A model generated the notes under the pieces. That model saw only the letters and a list, made by a program, of their open reading frames with translations, made no database searches and was not told where the DNA came from. Below, one piece after another: positions 8,586 to 16,156 of a stretch of DNA of 36,148 nt (its first letter is position 1; each line of letters starts with the position of its first letter). Made by a program: the position numbers and the translations under genes. The DNA is from Bacteroidales bacterium UBA5206 (GTDB lineage: Bacteria; Bacteroidota; Bacteroidia; Bacteroidales; Tenuifilaceae), in the NCBI GenBank assembly GCA_002412705.1, contig DHVO01000040.1:1-36148 (forward strand), given 5' to 3'.

Positions 8586-8653
8586 AATTTAGGCAATTAC
8601 TCAGTAGTCCTTTTCAGAGTCTAAGTAATTTTAGCTAAACTGCCTGCCTAATT
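8586..8653 (-). ncRNA. Candidate structured leader upstream of rpsB
   Basis: In the 103-nt gap between rpsI and rpsB two nested inverted repeats are visible. The outer arms are 8586-8594 and 8645-8653 (AATTTAGGC / GCCTAATT-type pairing), and the inner arms are 8595-8604 and 8621-8630 (AATTACTCAG / CTAAGTAATT, one G-U) with a 16-nt loop. There is no T run, so it is not a simple terminator. Its position just before rpsB suggests a ribosomal-protein leader, for instance one bound by S2, or an RNA processing site. No match to a named family is claimed. Confidence 0.45.
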
Positions 8654-8665
8654 AATGTCAAAATA

Positions 8666-9058
8666 CTAACGTTTAGAGAACTGGAATCTCTTCCTTGCTT
8701 TTGGTTGACCAGGTTTCTTACGTTCCACTTCACGTGGGTCGCGAGTCATGAAACCGGCTGTCCTTAGCGCTGGCTTGTTCTCTGGGTTAAGCTCAACTAA
8801 TGCGCGTGCAATACCTAGGCGCACTGCTTCTGCTTGACCAGTAATTCCACCACCATCAAGAGTAACCTTAATGTCATAGTTTCCTACTACATTTAGGGTT
8901 TCTAGTGGTTGGTTAACTACGTACTGTAGTAGCTCCGATGGGAAGTACTCTTTTAGGTCGCGACCATTGATGGTAACGTTGCCTTTCCCGTCTTGAAGGT
9001 AAACCCTTGCTACCGCAGATTTTCTTCTTCCAACAGCGTTATATACCTGCATACTCAT
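8666..9058 (-). CDS. rpsI: 30S ribosomal protein S9
   Basis: uS9, whose C-terminal tail reaches the P-site tRNA. It contains NAVGRRKSAVARVYL near the start, GGGITGQAEAVRLGIARAL in the middle and the basic tail ending KARKRFQFSKR. 130 aa. The TAATG junction overlaps the rplM stop by one base, so the two are translationally coupled. A second ATG two codons later (MQVYNAVG) is an equally plausible start. Confidence 0.96.
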   Translation of the reverse strand: MSMQVYNAVGRRKSAVARVYLQDGKGNVTINGRDLKEYFPSELLQYVVNQPLETLNVVGNYDIKVTLDGGGITGQAEAVRLGIARALVELNPENKPALRTAGFMTRDPREVERKKPGQPKARKRFQFSKR

Positions 9059-9513
9059 TATTTAATTGAATTAAGGTTGATTTCCTTTGGCTGTTGAGCC
9101 TCGTGTGGATGCTCTGGGCCAGCATAAACATGAAGGTTACCAAAAATGGCTCTTCCAAGACGACTCTTTGGAAGCATTCCCTTCACGGCATGTTCAATTA
9201 CGGCATTTGGGCGACGCTTTAGAAGCTCTTTAGGAGTGGCAAATCTTTGTCCTCCTGGGTAGCCGGTGTAACGAACGTAAACCTTGTCGGTTAGTTTTGA
9301 ACCGGTAAGGCGTACTTTTTCTGCGTTGATGATAATTACATTATCACCGCAGTCAACATGTGGAGTGTAGTTGGCTTTGTATTTCCCTCTCAAAAGTTTC
9401 GCAACTTTGCTAGAGAGGCGCCCCAATACTTCGTTGGTGGCATCCACAACAACCCACTCTTTGGTAGCGGTTGCACTGTTTACCGATACCGTTTTGTAAC
9501 TAAGTGTGTCCAC
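9058..9513 (-). CDS. rplM: 50S ribosomal protein L13
   Basis: uL13, an early assembly protein of the large subunit. 151 aa, with WVVVDATNEVLGRLSSKVA, LRGKYK, HVDCGDNVIIINA and GMLPKSRLGR signatures. The start is GTG at 9513, with GAGGAG 8 nt before it; the N-terminus MDTLSYKTVSVN agrees with Bacteroidota L13 as I recall it. It is the first gene of the rplM-rpsI-rpsB-tsf block. Confidence 0.96.
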   Translation of the reverse strand: MDTLSYKTVSVNSATATKEWVVVDATNEVLGRLSSKVAKLLRGKYKANYTPHVDCGDNVIIINAEKVRLTGSKLTDKVYVRYTGYPGGQRFATPKELLKRRPNAVIEHAVKGMLPKSRLGRAIFGNLHVYAGPEHPHEAQQPKEINLNSIK

Positions 9514-9586
9514 TGTGTAAACTCCTCTTTTTTAGTTAATACCTGTTACTTTACTGTGATCCTTAAATGCAATAAAATGCGGGTTG

Positions 9587-9616
9587 CAAAATTACAACTA
9601 TTTATTTAATTAACAA
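9587..9616 (-). promoter_or_regulatory. Bacteroidota promoter for rplM operon
   Basis: On the minus strand: TTG at 9616-9614, a 19-nt spacer, then TAATTTTG at 9594-9587, a perfect TAnnTTTG. The start of transcription would be near 9581, leaving a ~68-nt leader before the GTG start of rplM. Confidence 0.7.
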
Positions 9617-9753
9617 TACGGTTGATTACAATTAAGATGCTTGATTTTAGTTTTGAGACGTGAGGCGATGTGATATATCGGGAGTGGCTGGGAGCATTGG
9701 AGGGTGTTGGAATGCTAAGAATATGAGGAAGATATTATAAGAATGCTACCTGA

Positions 9754-9858
9754 ACCCTGAGCGCCAAACGACTAAACACTAACCGCCAACGCCTAGCATT
9801 CAAGATTAAGGCATCTGCCAAATCGTTTCACACTTAACGTTTCTCGTCTCACGATTTA
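9754..9858 (+). repeat. Degenerate heptamer-phased intergenic tract
   Basis: Part of the 375-nt gap between rplM and the O-antigen-ligase-like gene. From 9768 it can be cut into 7-mers ACGACTA / AACACTA / ACCGCCA / ACGCCTA, with weaker copies on each side. A second block from 9824 reads CGTTTCA / CACTTAA / CGTTTCT / CGTCTCA / CGATTTA. It resembles the cleaner 7-mer array at 12013-12054. No ORF or RNA fold is evident. The rest of the gap (9617-9753) shows nothing recognisable. Confidence 0.4.
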
Positions 9859-9888
9859 AACTATTTTTGGTACTAAATTCTGAAGGAT

Positions 9889-11487
9889 ATGGATGGTTTG
9901 CTTAAGCCCTTTTGGCATAGGTATATTTATATTGGGGGGTTGATGTTGTCGCTTGTTGCTCTCCCCTTTTCGGTATTTCTACTTAGCGTTGGGCTTATTA
10001 CCCTTGCGGTAAACTGGGCGCTTAGCGGTTCTTGGAATGTTAAGATGAATAGGCTTAAGGGAAATCTTCCGCTTTATCTGTTTTTACTATTATATCTGGC
10101 TGTGGTTGTTGGCTCGTTTTACTCCGACAATAAATTGTATGCCCTTTCTCAGCTGCGGCTAAAATTACCACTTTTGCTTGCTCCTGTGGTTATTGCTTCT
10201 AGCGATAGGTTGAGTCGTGTTGAGTTTAAGTGGTTGTTCTCGTCGTTTATTGGTGCGGTTGCTGCCGCATCTGTGGTTAGCACGGTGTTATTTGTGCAAA
10301 ATTACATTGATGTTAACCACGATTTTAGGTCGGTCTCTCCCTTTATATCTCATATAAGGTTGTCGTTAATGGTTGTGCTAAGCCTTGTTTTGCTAATCTG
10401 GAGTTTTGGCACACATAGGCTTGTAGCCATTGGCGCAAGCTCTAAGGGCAAGGTGCTGTATGTAATTCTAATTGTTTGGTTATTACTCTTTTTGGTTGTG
10501 CTGCAATCACTAACAGGGATTGTTATTGCAGGCGTGCTTTTGTTAGTGTTTCTTACTCTAATATCGTTGCGCATAAAGGAATCCTTGTGGCGATTCTCGG
10601 CCATTGTGGGCATAGTATTCTTTGTGCTTTTCCTTTTCTCCTATGCTACACATATGGTCGATAGGTACTTTACCAAGTATTATATCGATAAGGATAAGCT
10701 GCCTACACAAACCATTAACGGGAATCGTTACACTCACGATACTGCAAACTTACAGTATGAAAACGGTTACCCTGTATGGATTAACATCTGTTATACTGAG
10801 CTGGAGGAGGGGTGGAGCCGGGTTAGCCAAAAGCCATACGGAGGAACCGATAATTTGGGGCAACCCCTTAGGTTAACTTTAATACGATACCTTACCTCCA
10901 AGGGGTTAAGAAAGGATTCGGTTGGTGTATCTAGGTTAGATTCCGTTGATGTGCGCATGGTGGAGTCGGGTGCTACTAGCATCATTTTTCGGGAGCATCG
11001 GTTTGGGATTTACCCGCGTGTTTACCAAATGTTGTGGGAGGTTGAACAGTACCTAAATGTTGGGGCAGTAAAGGGAAGTCCTTTGGTTCAGCGATATGTC
11101 TTTGCTAAAGCATCGTTGGCCATAATTGCCAATAACTTTTGGTTTGGTACAGGGACAGGCGATTTTGGTGAGGCTTTCCATCATTACTATACTAATAACG
11201 AACCCGGAGTAAACCCCAATGCCCGTTTCTTGTCTCACAACCAGTACCTGTTTGTTTGGCTAACCACTGGCTTTTTTGGCTTTGTGCTCTTTGTGGTAGG
11301 ATTTATAATACCTCCACTATTGCTGGGCTTATGGCGTAATAGGCTATTTATTGCATTTATGCTGATTGTAGGTCTATCAATGCTTAACGAGGATACGCTG
11401 GAAACGCATACTGGGGTTAGCTTTGTTGCAATTTTTATATCGCTATTACTATTCTCTGGCTTTAATTCAACTTTTGGAGATGAGTGA
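9889..11487 (+). CDS. O-antigen ligase/polymerase-like membrane protein
   Basis: A 532-aa polytopic inner-membrane protein, probably of the Wzy/WaaL/O-antigen-ligase superfamily that joins or polymerises lipid-linked glycans on the periplasmic face. About ten hydrophobic segments are visible: roughly residues 14-34, 60-95, 115-135, 150-200, 205-230 and 235-255, then three after 450. Between them a long hydrophilic loop (about 265-400) carries HYYTNNEPGVNPNARFLSHNQYL at its end, resembling the family's C-terminal HxxYL-type signature. GAAGGAT precedes the ATG. The last eight bases overlap the next gene, so the two form a unit although their functions look unrelated. The glycan substrate is unknown. 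Confidence 0.75.
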   Translation: MDGLLKPFWHRYIYIGGLMLSLVALPFSVFLLSVGLITLAVNWALSGSWNVKMNRLKGNLPLYLFLLLYLAVVVGSFYSDNKLYALSQLRLKLPLLLAPVVIASSDRLSRVEFKWLFSSFIGAVAAASVVSTVLFVQNYIDVNHDFRSVSPFISHIRLSLMVVLSLVLLIWSFGTHRLVAIGASSKGKVLYVILIVWLLLFLVVLQSLTGIVIAGVLLLVFLTLISLRIKESLWRFSAIVGIVFFVLFLFSYATHMVDRYFTKYYIDKDKLPTQTINGNRYTHDTANLQYENGYPVWINICYTELEEGWSRVSQKPYGGTDNLGQPLRLTLIRYLTSKGLRKDSVGVSRLDSVDVRMVESGATSIIFREHRFGIYPRVYQMLWEVEQYLNVGAVKGSPLVQRYVFAKASLAIIANNFWFGTGTGDFGEAFHHYYTNNEPGVNPNARFLSHNQYLFVWLTTGFFGFVLFVVGFIIPPLLLGLWRNRLFIAFMLIVGLSMLNEDTLETHTGVSFVAIFISLLLFSGFNSTFGDE

Positions 11488-12004
11488 CCGTTTGGGCAAA
11501 GATTTCTTTTGTAGAGATGTGCTTGAGGTTTGCCCCGATTTAATTGGCAAGAATATCGTGCGTAGCTTTGGTGGTGGACGTGTTGAGCGGTTTACAATAA
11601 CCGAGGTTGAGGCATACCAAGGAACGGCAGACTTAGCTTGCCACGCTAGCAAAGGACGAACACCACGTACCGAGATTATGTTCCACGGCGGTGCGCACGT
11701 GTACGTGTACCTTATATACGGAATGTACTGGATGCTGAACTTTGTAACGGGTACCGAGGGTGAGCCGCAGGCAGCCCTTGTAAGGGGCGTTGTGGGCTGT
11801 TATGGGCCAGGCAGAGTGGGGCGTTTGTTGCAGCTGGATAAATCTTTTTATGGTGAGGATTTAACAACATCGTCCCGTTTGTGGGTAGAGCCGAGTGACA
11901 ATATCATTCCAATCATAAAAACTGCTCCCCGTATAGGTGTAGGTTATGCCGGAGAGTATTGGTCTAACCTCCCTTGGCGATTCTATGCTAAGAATCACCC
12001 TTAA
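11480..12004 (+). CDS. DNA-3-methyladenine glycosylase (AAG/MPG family)
   Basis: Base-excision repair enzyme that removes alkylated purines such as 3-methyladenine and hypoxanthine. The active-site segment TEVEAYQG places the catalytic Glu at residue 44 and the conserved Tyr at 46; GRTPRTEIMF and HVYVYLIYGMYWMLNF follow, all hallmark AAG motifs. The protein is 174 aa from ATG 11480, which has TTTTGGAG just upstream. It overlaps the preceding stop (ATGAGTGA). An in-frame upstream ATG at 11423 lies inside the previous gene and would add a non-homologous stretch. It is slightly shorter than usual between GPGRV and the C-terminus. Confidence 0.92.
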   Translation: MSDRLGKDFFCRDVLEVCPDLIGKNIVRSFGGGRVERFTITEVEAYQGTADLACHASKGRTPRTEIMFHGGAHVYVYLIYGMYWMLNFVTGTEGEPQAALVRGVVGCYGPGRVGRLLQLDKSFYGEDLTTSSRLWVEPSDNIIPIIKTAPRIGVGYAGEYWSNLPWRFYAKNHP

Positions 12005-12012
12005 AGCAAATT

Positions 12013-12054
12013 GTCTAACGTCTATCGTCTAAAATCTAACATCTAAAGTCTAAA
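12013..12054 (+). repeat. Six tandem 7-bp repeats abutting a start codon
   Basis: The sequence divides exactly into GTCTAAC / GTCTATC / GTCTAAA / ATCTAAC / ATCTAAA / GTCTAAA, consensus RTCTAAM, ending 3 nt before the ATG at 12058. It fills nearly all of the 53-nt gap after the glycosylase gene and takes the place of a ribosome-binding site. Confidence 0.75.
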
Positions 12055-12057
12055 AAA

Positions 12058-13002
12058 ATGAATTTTGTTTTTGCCGAGCCCATTGGATTAACTGATAAGG
12101 ACAAATCAGATTTTGCTGCCGAGATGCAGCTTCAAAATAACGCGGTTACTTTTTTTGATACTGTTCCTTCTAGTCAGGATGAGCTGTTGGATCGCGCCCT
12201 TACTGCCGATGTGCTGGTTGTTAGCAACTATCCCGTTTCGGAGCAGGTGATTAGGGGTGCGCAAAACCTTAAGCATATTGTTGTGGCCTTTACGGGTACC
12301 GATCATGTTGCTCAGTCCGCCTGTGCCCAGCGTGGTGTCCTAATTTCTAATGCGGCAGGCTATAGCACACAGGCTGTTGCCGAGCTAACCATTGCCATGG
12401 CGTTAGATCTTTTGCGTAAAGTTACTCCCGCCGATGCTGTTACCCGAAGTCTTGGTGGTAGAAATGGTTTTTTAGGTCTTGAGTTGCAGGGGAAAACCTT
12501 TGGAATTGTTGGTATGGGACTTATTGGTGAGCGTGTAGCCTTATTGGCCAAAGCCTTTGGGTGCAGGGTTATTGCTTGGTCTAGAACTGTAAAGGCTATT
12601 AATGGGGTTGAGTTTGTTTCCTTTGATGATGTGATATCGCAGGCAGATATCCTTTCGCTCCACTTGCCGCTTACTCCACAAACTAAAGGGTTAATTGGCG
12701 CGCTGGAGCTGGCAAAGATGAAGCCTTCGGCTATTCTAATTAATACTGCCCGTGCTTTAGTGGTAAACACCAATGCGCTTGCCGATGCGCTTCACGAAGG
12801 GATAATTGCAGGTGCAGCAGTAGATATCTACGAGAAAGAACCCCCTTTGGATGCTGACCATCCCTTACTTTTTGCTCCCAATACATTGCTTTTACCTCAC
12901 ATAGGTTTTGCTACTCACGAGGCCATTGCCTTGCGCTCTGGTATAGTGCTACAGAATATTAGGGGCTGGCTAAGTGGAGAGCCACAGAACGTAGTTGGTT
13001 AG
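12058..13002 (+). CDS. D-isomer-specific 2-hydroxyacid dehydrogenase
   Basis: NAD(P)-dependent oxidoreductase of the phosphoglycerate/glycerate dehydrogenase family, 314 aa. The nucleotide-binding GMGLIG motif is at about residues 152-157. The family signature SLHLPLTPQTKGLI follows, then INTARALVVN with the substrate-binding Arg, AAVDIYEKEPP with the catalytic Glu region and LLPHIGFAT with the catalytic His. Candidate substrates are hydroxypyruvate/glycerate or another 2-oxoacid; the neighbours do not decide. No Shine-Dalgarno is present: the 7-bp repeat array runs up to the ATG. TAG stop followed by a terminator. Confidence 0.9.
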   Translation: MNFVFAEPIGLTDKDKSDFAAEMQLQNNAVTFFDTVPSSQDELLDRALTADVLVVSNYPVSEQVIRGAQNLKHIVVAFTGTDHVAQSACAQRGVLISNAAGYSTQAVAELTIAMALDLLRKVTPADAVTRSLGGRNGFLGLELQGKTFGIVGMGLIGERVALLAKAFGCRVIAWSRTVKAINGVEFVSFDDVISQADILSLHLPLTPQTKGLIGALELAKMKPSAILINTARALVVNTNALADALHEGIIAGAAVDIYEKEPPLDADHPLLFAPNTLLLPHIGFATHEAIALRSGIVLQNIRGWLSGEPQNVVG

Positions 13003-13021
13003 CTCTTTATTCCATTTGGTA

Positions 13022-13053
13022 GGGTTGGTTTGCTTGTGCGAGCCAACCTTTTT
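13022..13053 (+). terminator. Terminator after the hydroxyacid dehydrogenase
   Basis: Arms GGTTGGTT (13023-13030) and AGCCAACC (13041-13048), one G-U pair, a 10-nt loop, then five T. Confidence 0.75.
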
Positions 13054-13074
13054 GTTTGTGGCCAATATAAAATA

Positions 13075-13102
13075 AAAAAGCCCAATCGGGTTGATTGGGC
13101 TT
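13075..13102 (-). terminator. Terminator after the tRNA-Asn pair
   Basis: Arms GCCCAATC (13080-13087) and GATTGGGC (13093-13100), a 5-nt loop, and on the minus strand a T run just beyond, 3-5 nt after the second tRNA. Confidence 0.85.
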
Positions 13103-13104
13103 TG

Positions 13105-13178
13105 CTCCTCATCTAGGACTTGAACCTAGGACCCCCTGATTAACAGTCAGGTGCTCTAACCAACTGAGCTAATGAGGA
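13105..13178 (-). tRNA. tRNA-Asn (GTT), second copy
   Basis: 74 nt. Acceptor arms TCCTCAT and ATGAGGA, discriminator G; D-loop AGCTCAGTTGGTTAGAGC; anticodon loop CTGTTAA with anticodon GTT; T-arm with GGTTCAAGTCC. CCA is not encoded. Identical to the copy 109 nt upstream on the same transcript. Confidence 0.95.
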
Positions 13179-13213
13179 ATTTACAGTACGTTTTGTTACC
13201 TTGAGTAGGTGGG

Positions 13214-13287
13214 CTCCTCATCTAGGACTTGAACCTAGGACCCCCTGATTAACAGTCAGGTGCTCTAACCAACTGAGCTAATGAGGA
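13214..13287 (-). tRNA. tRNA-Asn (GTT), first copy
   Basis: Same 74-nt sequence as the second copy, anticodon GTT, no encoded CCA. It is the promoter-proximal gene of a two-tRNA transcript, with a 35-nt spacer between the two. Confidence 0.95.
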
Positions 13288-13329
13288 ATTTATTTGTTTA
13301 GCAATTGCTGCGTTTCTCAATTGCGAGTG

Positions 13330-13360
13330 CAAATATATAGCCTTTTTCCAAAGCGACAAA
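13330..13360 (-). promoter_or_regulatory. Bacteroidota promoter for the tRNA-Asn pair
   Basis: On the minus strand TTTG at 13360-13357, 19-nt spacer, TATATTTG at 13337-13330, a perfect match to both boxes. Start expected near 13323, about 36 nt before the first tRNA. Confidence 0.75.
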
Positions 13361-13439
13361 AAAATGACAAAAAATTTGTTTGATTTTTCTTTGTAGGGAA
13401 AAGAAGTTGATGCAATTCAGAACAATAGAAATTAAAGGT

Positions 13440-13447
13440 TATTTTTG
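13440..13447 (+). promoter_or_regulatory. -7 box of the PfkB-family gene
   Basis: TATTTTTG matches TAnnTTTG, but no clear TTG is found 19-21 nt upstream. Transcription from here would begin near 13454 and supports the ATG at 13476 over the longer open frame from 13380. Confidence 0.35.
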
Positions 13448-13475
13448 TGGTTTACGATTCAATCCCATTTTAGAC

Positions 13476-14465
13476 ATGAAAATTCTTGGAATAGGTAATG
13501 CTTTGGTCGATATAATGACCAGTTTGAGTGATGAGAAGACCTTGGCAACGCTTAATTTGCCAAAGGGTAGCATGCAGCTGGTTAATGAGCAATCAATGTA
13601 CCGTGCACTTGATGAAACCAAAGGCTTCTCTCAGGTTTTGGCATCGGGTGGAAGTGCCGCTAATACAATTAATGGACTTGCTAACCTTGGGGTGCAAACC
13701 GCTTTTATTGGTAAGGTGGGCGATGACGATATGGGAGCCTTTTTCCGCTCCGATTTAGAAAAAATTGGAATAACTCCTTGCTTACTTCGCGGAAATGCCC
13801 CTTCGGGTAGGGCTCTGGCCTTTGTAACTCCCGATTCTGAGCGTACGTTTGCAACCTATTTGGGTTCTGCAATTGAGATGACTGCCGAAGAGCTTACCGA
13901 CGACATGTTTAAAGGTTACAGCTACTTACACATTGAGGGTTATTTGGTTCAGAACCATAAACTTGTAGAGAGAGCGATGGAGCTGGCTAAAGCCAATGGA
14001 CTTAAGGTGTCGTTGGATCTTGCGAGCTATAATGTGGTTGAGGCAAACAGGGAATTTCTCCAGTCGATGATTGAGAAGTACGTAGATATTATTTTTGCCA
14101 ACGAGGAAGAGGCCAAGGCCTATTCTGGCCGAACACCATTTGAGTCGTTGGTAGAGCTATCGAAGTACGTTGATATTGCTGTTGTAAAGTTGGGCGAGAA
14201 AGGCTCAATAGTAAAACAGGGGGCTCAGGTTTACGATATTACTGCAGTTCCTGCAAAAAGCATTGACACAACTGGTGCTGGCGACTCTTATGCCGCAGGA
14301 TTTCTATATGGTCTAACTAAGGGTTTGGATCTTGAGAAGTGTGGCCAAATTGGGTCTGTAATCTCTGCTCGTGTAATAGAGGTTATGGGTCCAAAAATGG
14401 ATGAGCAACGTTGGGCTCATGTAAAGGGAATGATTGATTTTATTGAGAAGTACGAACAGCAATAG
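13476..14465 (+). CDS. PfkB-family kinase, adenosine-kinase-like
   Basis: Ribokinase-fold kinase that transfers phosphate from ATP to a nucleoside or sugar. 329 aa from ATG 13476 (MKILGIGNALVDI). PfkB signature 1 is GGSAANTINGLANLG; signature 2 is DTTGAGDSYAAGFLYG, whose Asp is the catalytic base and whose GAGD forms the anion hole. The N-terminal GNALVDI and the overall sequence are closest to the adenosine-kinase-type group widespread in Bacteroidota, as I recall. Ribokinase or another sugar kinase remains possible. The open frame extends upstream to 13380, but that part is non-homologous and spans the likely promoter. Confidence 0.88.
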   Translation: MKILGIGNALVDIMTSLSDEKTLATLNLPKGSMQLVNEQSMYRALDETKGFSQVLASGGSAANTINGLANLGVQTAFIGKVGDDDMGAFFRSDLEKIGITPCLLRGNAPSGRALAFVTPDSERTFATYLGSAIEMTAEELTDDMFKGYSYLHIEGYLVQNHKLVERAMELAKANGLKVSLDLASYNVVEANREFLQSMIEKYVDIIFANEEEAKAYSGRTPFESLVELSKYVDIAVVKLGEKGSIVKQGAQVYDITAVPAKSIDTTGAGDSYAAGFLYGLTKGLDLEKCGQIGSVISARVIEVMGPKMDEQRWAHVKGMIDFIEKYEQQ

Positions 14466-14481
14466 CCCGGTTTTGGGTAAC

Positions 14482-14513
14482 AGAAAAGGCAGCTCGTAAA
14501 GGGCTGCCTTTCT
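14482..14513. terminator. Bidirectional terminator between the PfkB gene and gltX
   Basis: Arms AAAGGCAGC (ending 14493) and GCTGCCTTT (from 14503) with a 9-nt loop, followed by T-rich sequence on the plus strand and A/T on the other side. It sits between convergent genes. Confidence 0.75.
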
Positions 14514-14530
14514 TATTCTGGTAGGGTTTA

Positions 14531-16057
14531 TTATCCTAATATCTGCTTTGCTTTCTCAATTCGTGCAATGGTTTCGTCTTTTTCCAATATTTCACAAATT
14601 TCGGCAACGCCAGGGCCTTTTGATGCGCCAACAAGGCTAAGCCTCAATGAGTTCATCACCTTGCCCATGCCGTAACCCTTTTCGTTAATGAAGTCTTTAA
14701 GCTTAGGTTCGATATTGGTGGCAATAAATGGGGTGATGCCTTGGAACAGCGATACAACCTCGGTAAGTACTGCCGATGTGTCCTCTTTCCAGAATTTTTT
14801 GGCGGTGGCCTCATCGTAGCTGCTTGGCGATTCGAAGAAGAAGTTAGCTTGTTCCCAAATCTCATGAATAAAGTTGGCGCGCTCCTTAACAAGGCTAACA
14901 ATACGCTCAACTTTATTGGTAGGGGCAGCAATGCCCTTATCGCTTAGTATGCTGCTAAACTGAGTAGCAACTTCTGCGTCGCTTTTGCGAATTAGGTACT
15001 GGTGGTTGAACCACTTTGCCTTCTCTGGGTCGAATCGGGCTCCCGATTTGTTTACGCGCTCCAAGGAGAACTGCTCAATAAGCTCGTCCATCGATAGTAG
15101 CTCTTGGTCGGTTCCTGGATTCCAGCCAAGAAGTGCAAGGAGATTTACAAAGGCCTCAGGATAGTAGCCGTCCTCGCGGTAGCCTCTGGATACCTCTCCT
15201 GTTGGTGCCTTCCACAGTAGTGGGAATACAGGAAATCCCATTTTATCGCCATCGCGCTTGCTAAGCTTGCCATTACCTGTTGGCTTAAGTAGTAACGGAA
15301 GGTGAGCAAACTGTGGCATTACCTTTTCCCAGCCAAGCGCACGGTAAAGTAGCACGTGAAGTGGAAGTGATGGTAGCCACTCCTCGCCACGAATTACATG
15401 CGAAATTTCCATCATGTAATCGTCGGTAACGTTGGCAAGGTGGTAAGTTGGGAGCATATCGGCGCTCTTAAATAGAACCTTATCGTCAAGTGTGCTGGTG
15501 TTAACCGTTACCTCGCCACGAATAAGGTCGTTCATTACTACCTCCTCGTTTTCTGGCATCTTAAATCGGATAACCCACTGTTCGCCATTGGCAATGCGTT
15601 GCTTTACCTCATCGGCAGAAAGGGCAAGCGAGGTTTGCATATTATTGCGAATGGTGTAGTTGTATGTAAATGCGCCACCGTTCGCTTCTGCGTCATTGCG
15701 AAGCATCTCAAGGCTTTCTGCGCTATCAAAGGCGTAGTAAGCATTTCCTTCGGCAACTAGCTTTTCGGCATACTGTAGGTACATGGCTTTGCGCTCGCTC
15801 TGGCGGTAAGGGGCGTGGGGGCCACCCTCAACTACTCCCTCGTCTATTCTAATCCCGCACCAGTTTAGTGCTTCGTTAATGTATTCCTCTGCTCCTGGAA
15901 CAAAGCGTTGGGAGTCGGTATCCTCTATTCGTAGAATAAAATCGCCTCCGTGCTTACGTGCAAAGAAGTAGTTAAATAGTGCAGTTCTTACACCGCCCAT
16001 GTGCAAAGGGCCAGTTGGACTTGGCGCAAAGCGTACGCGTACTTTTCGGTTGCTCAT
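14531..16057 (-). CDS. gltX: Glutamyl-tRNA synthetase
   Basis: Class I aminoacyl-tRNA synthetase charging Glu. 508 aa. The HIGH-type signature appears as PSPTGPLHMGG (residues ~12-22) and the KMSKS-type loop as KLSKRDGD (about 264). FILRIEDTDSQR, the family's ATP/Glu site, is at about 43-54. I start at ATG 16057: a perfect -7 box lies at 16085-16078, inside the longer open frame that reaches 16096. The window also holds glnS, so this enzyme is probably discriminating. Confidence 0.96.
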   Translation of the reverse strand: MSNRKVRVRFAPSPTGPLHMGGVRTALFNYFFARKHGGDFILRIEDTDSQRFVPGAEEYINEALNWCGIRIDEGVVEGGPHAPYRQSERKAMYLQYAEKLVAEGNAYYAFDSAESLEMLRNDAEANGGAFTYNYTIRNNMQTSLALSADEVKQRIANGEQWVIRFKMPENEEVVMNDLIRGEVTVNTSTLDDKVLFKSADMLPTYHLANVTDDYMMEISHVIRGEEWLPSLPLHVLLYRALGWEKVMPQFAHLPLLLKPTGNGKLSKRDGDKMGFPVFPLLWKAPTGEVSRGYREDGYYPEAFVNLLALLGWNPGTDQELLSMDELIEQFSLERVNKSGARFDPEKAKWFNHQYLIRKSDAEVATQFSSILSDKGIAAPTNKVERIVSLVKERANFIHEIWEQANFFFESPSSYDEATAKKFWKEDTSAVLTEVVSLFQGITPFIATNIEPKLKDFINEKGYGMGKVMNSLRLSLVGASKGPGVAEICEILEKDETIARIEKAKQILG

Positions 16058-16077
16058 TGTATTATTCTTTTGCGCCA

Positions 16078-16085
16078 CAAAGATA
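16078..16085 (-). promoter_or_regulatory. -7 box upstream of gltX
   Basis: TATCTTTG on the minus strand, a perfect TAnnTTTG; the expected -33 box is weak. Start near 16071, leaving a ~14-nt leader before the chosen ATG. Confidence 0.45.
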
Positions 16086-16130
16086 GCTATTTGCAATAGG
16101 AATGGTAGGGTTGCTTGTTTTTCGATAACA

Positions 16131-16156
16131 AAAAAGGAGCGAAAAGCTCCTTTTTT
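16131..16156 (-). terminator. Terminator after the HU-SPOR gene
   Basis: Arms AAAAAGGAGC and GCTCCTTTTT with a GAAAA loop, directly after the stop codon of the minus-strand gene. Confidence 0.85.

Noticed and set aside
13380..13475. N-terminal extension of the PfkB kinase
   Set aside because: The extra 32 residues do not fit the family and span a likely -7 box at 13440-13447; ATG 13476 begins exactly at the conserved core.
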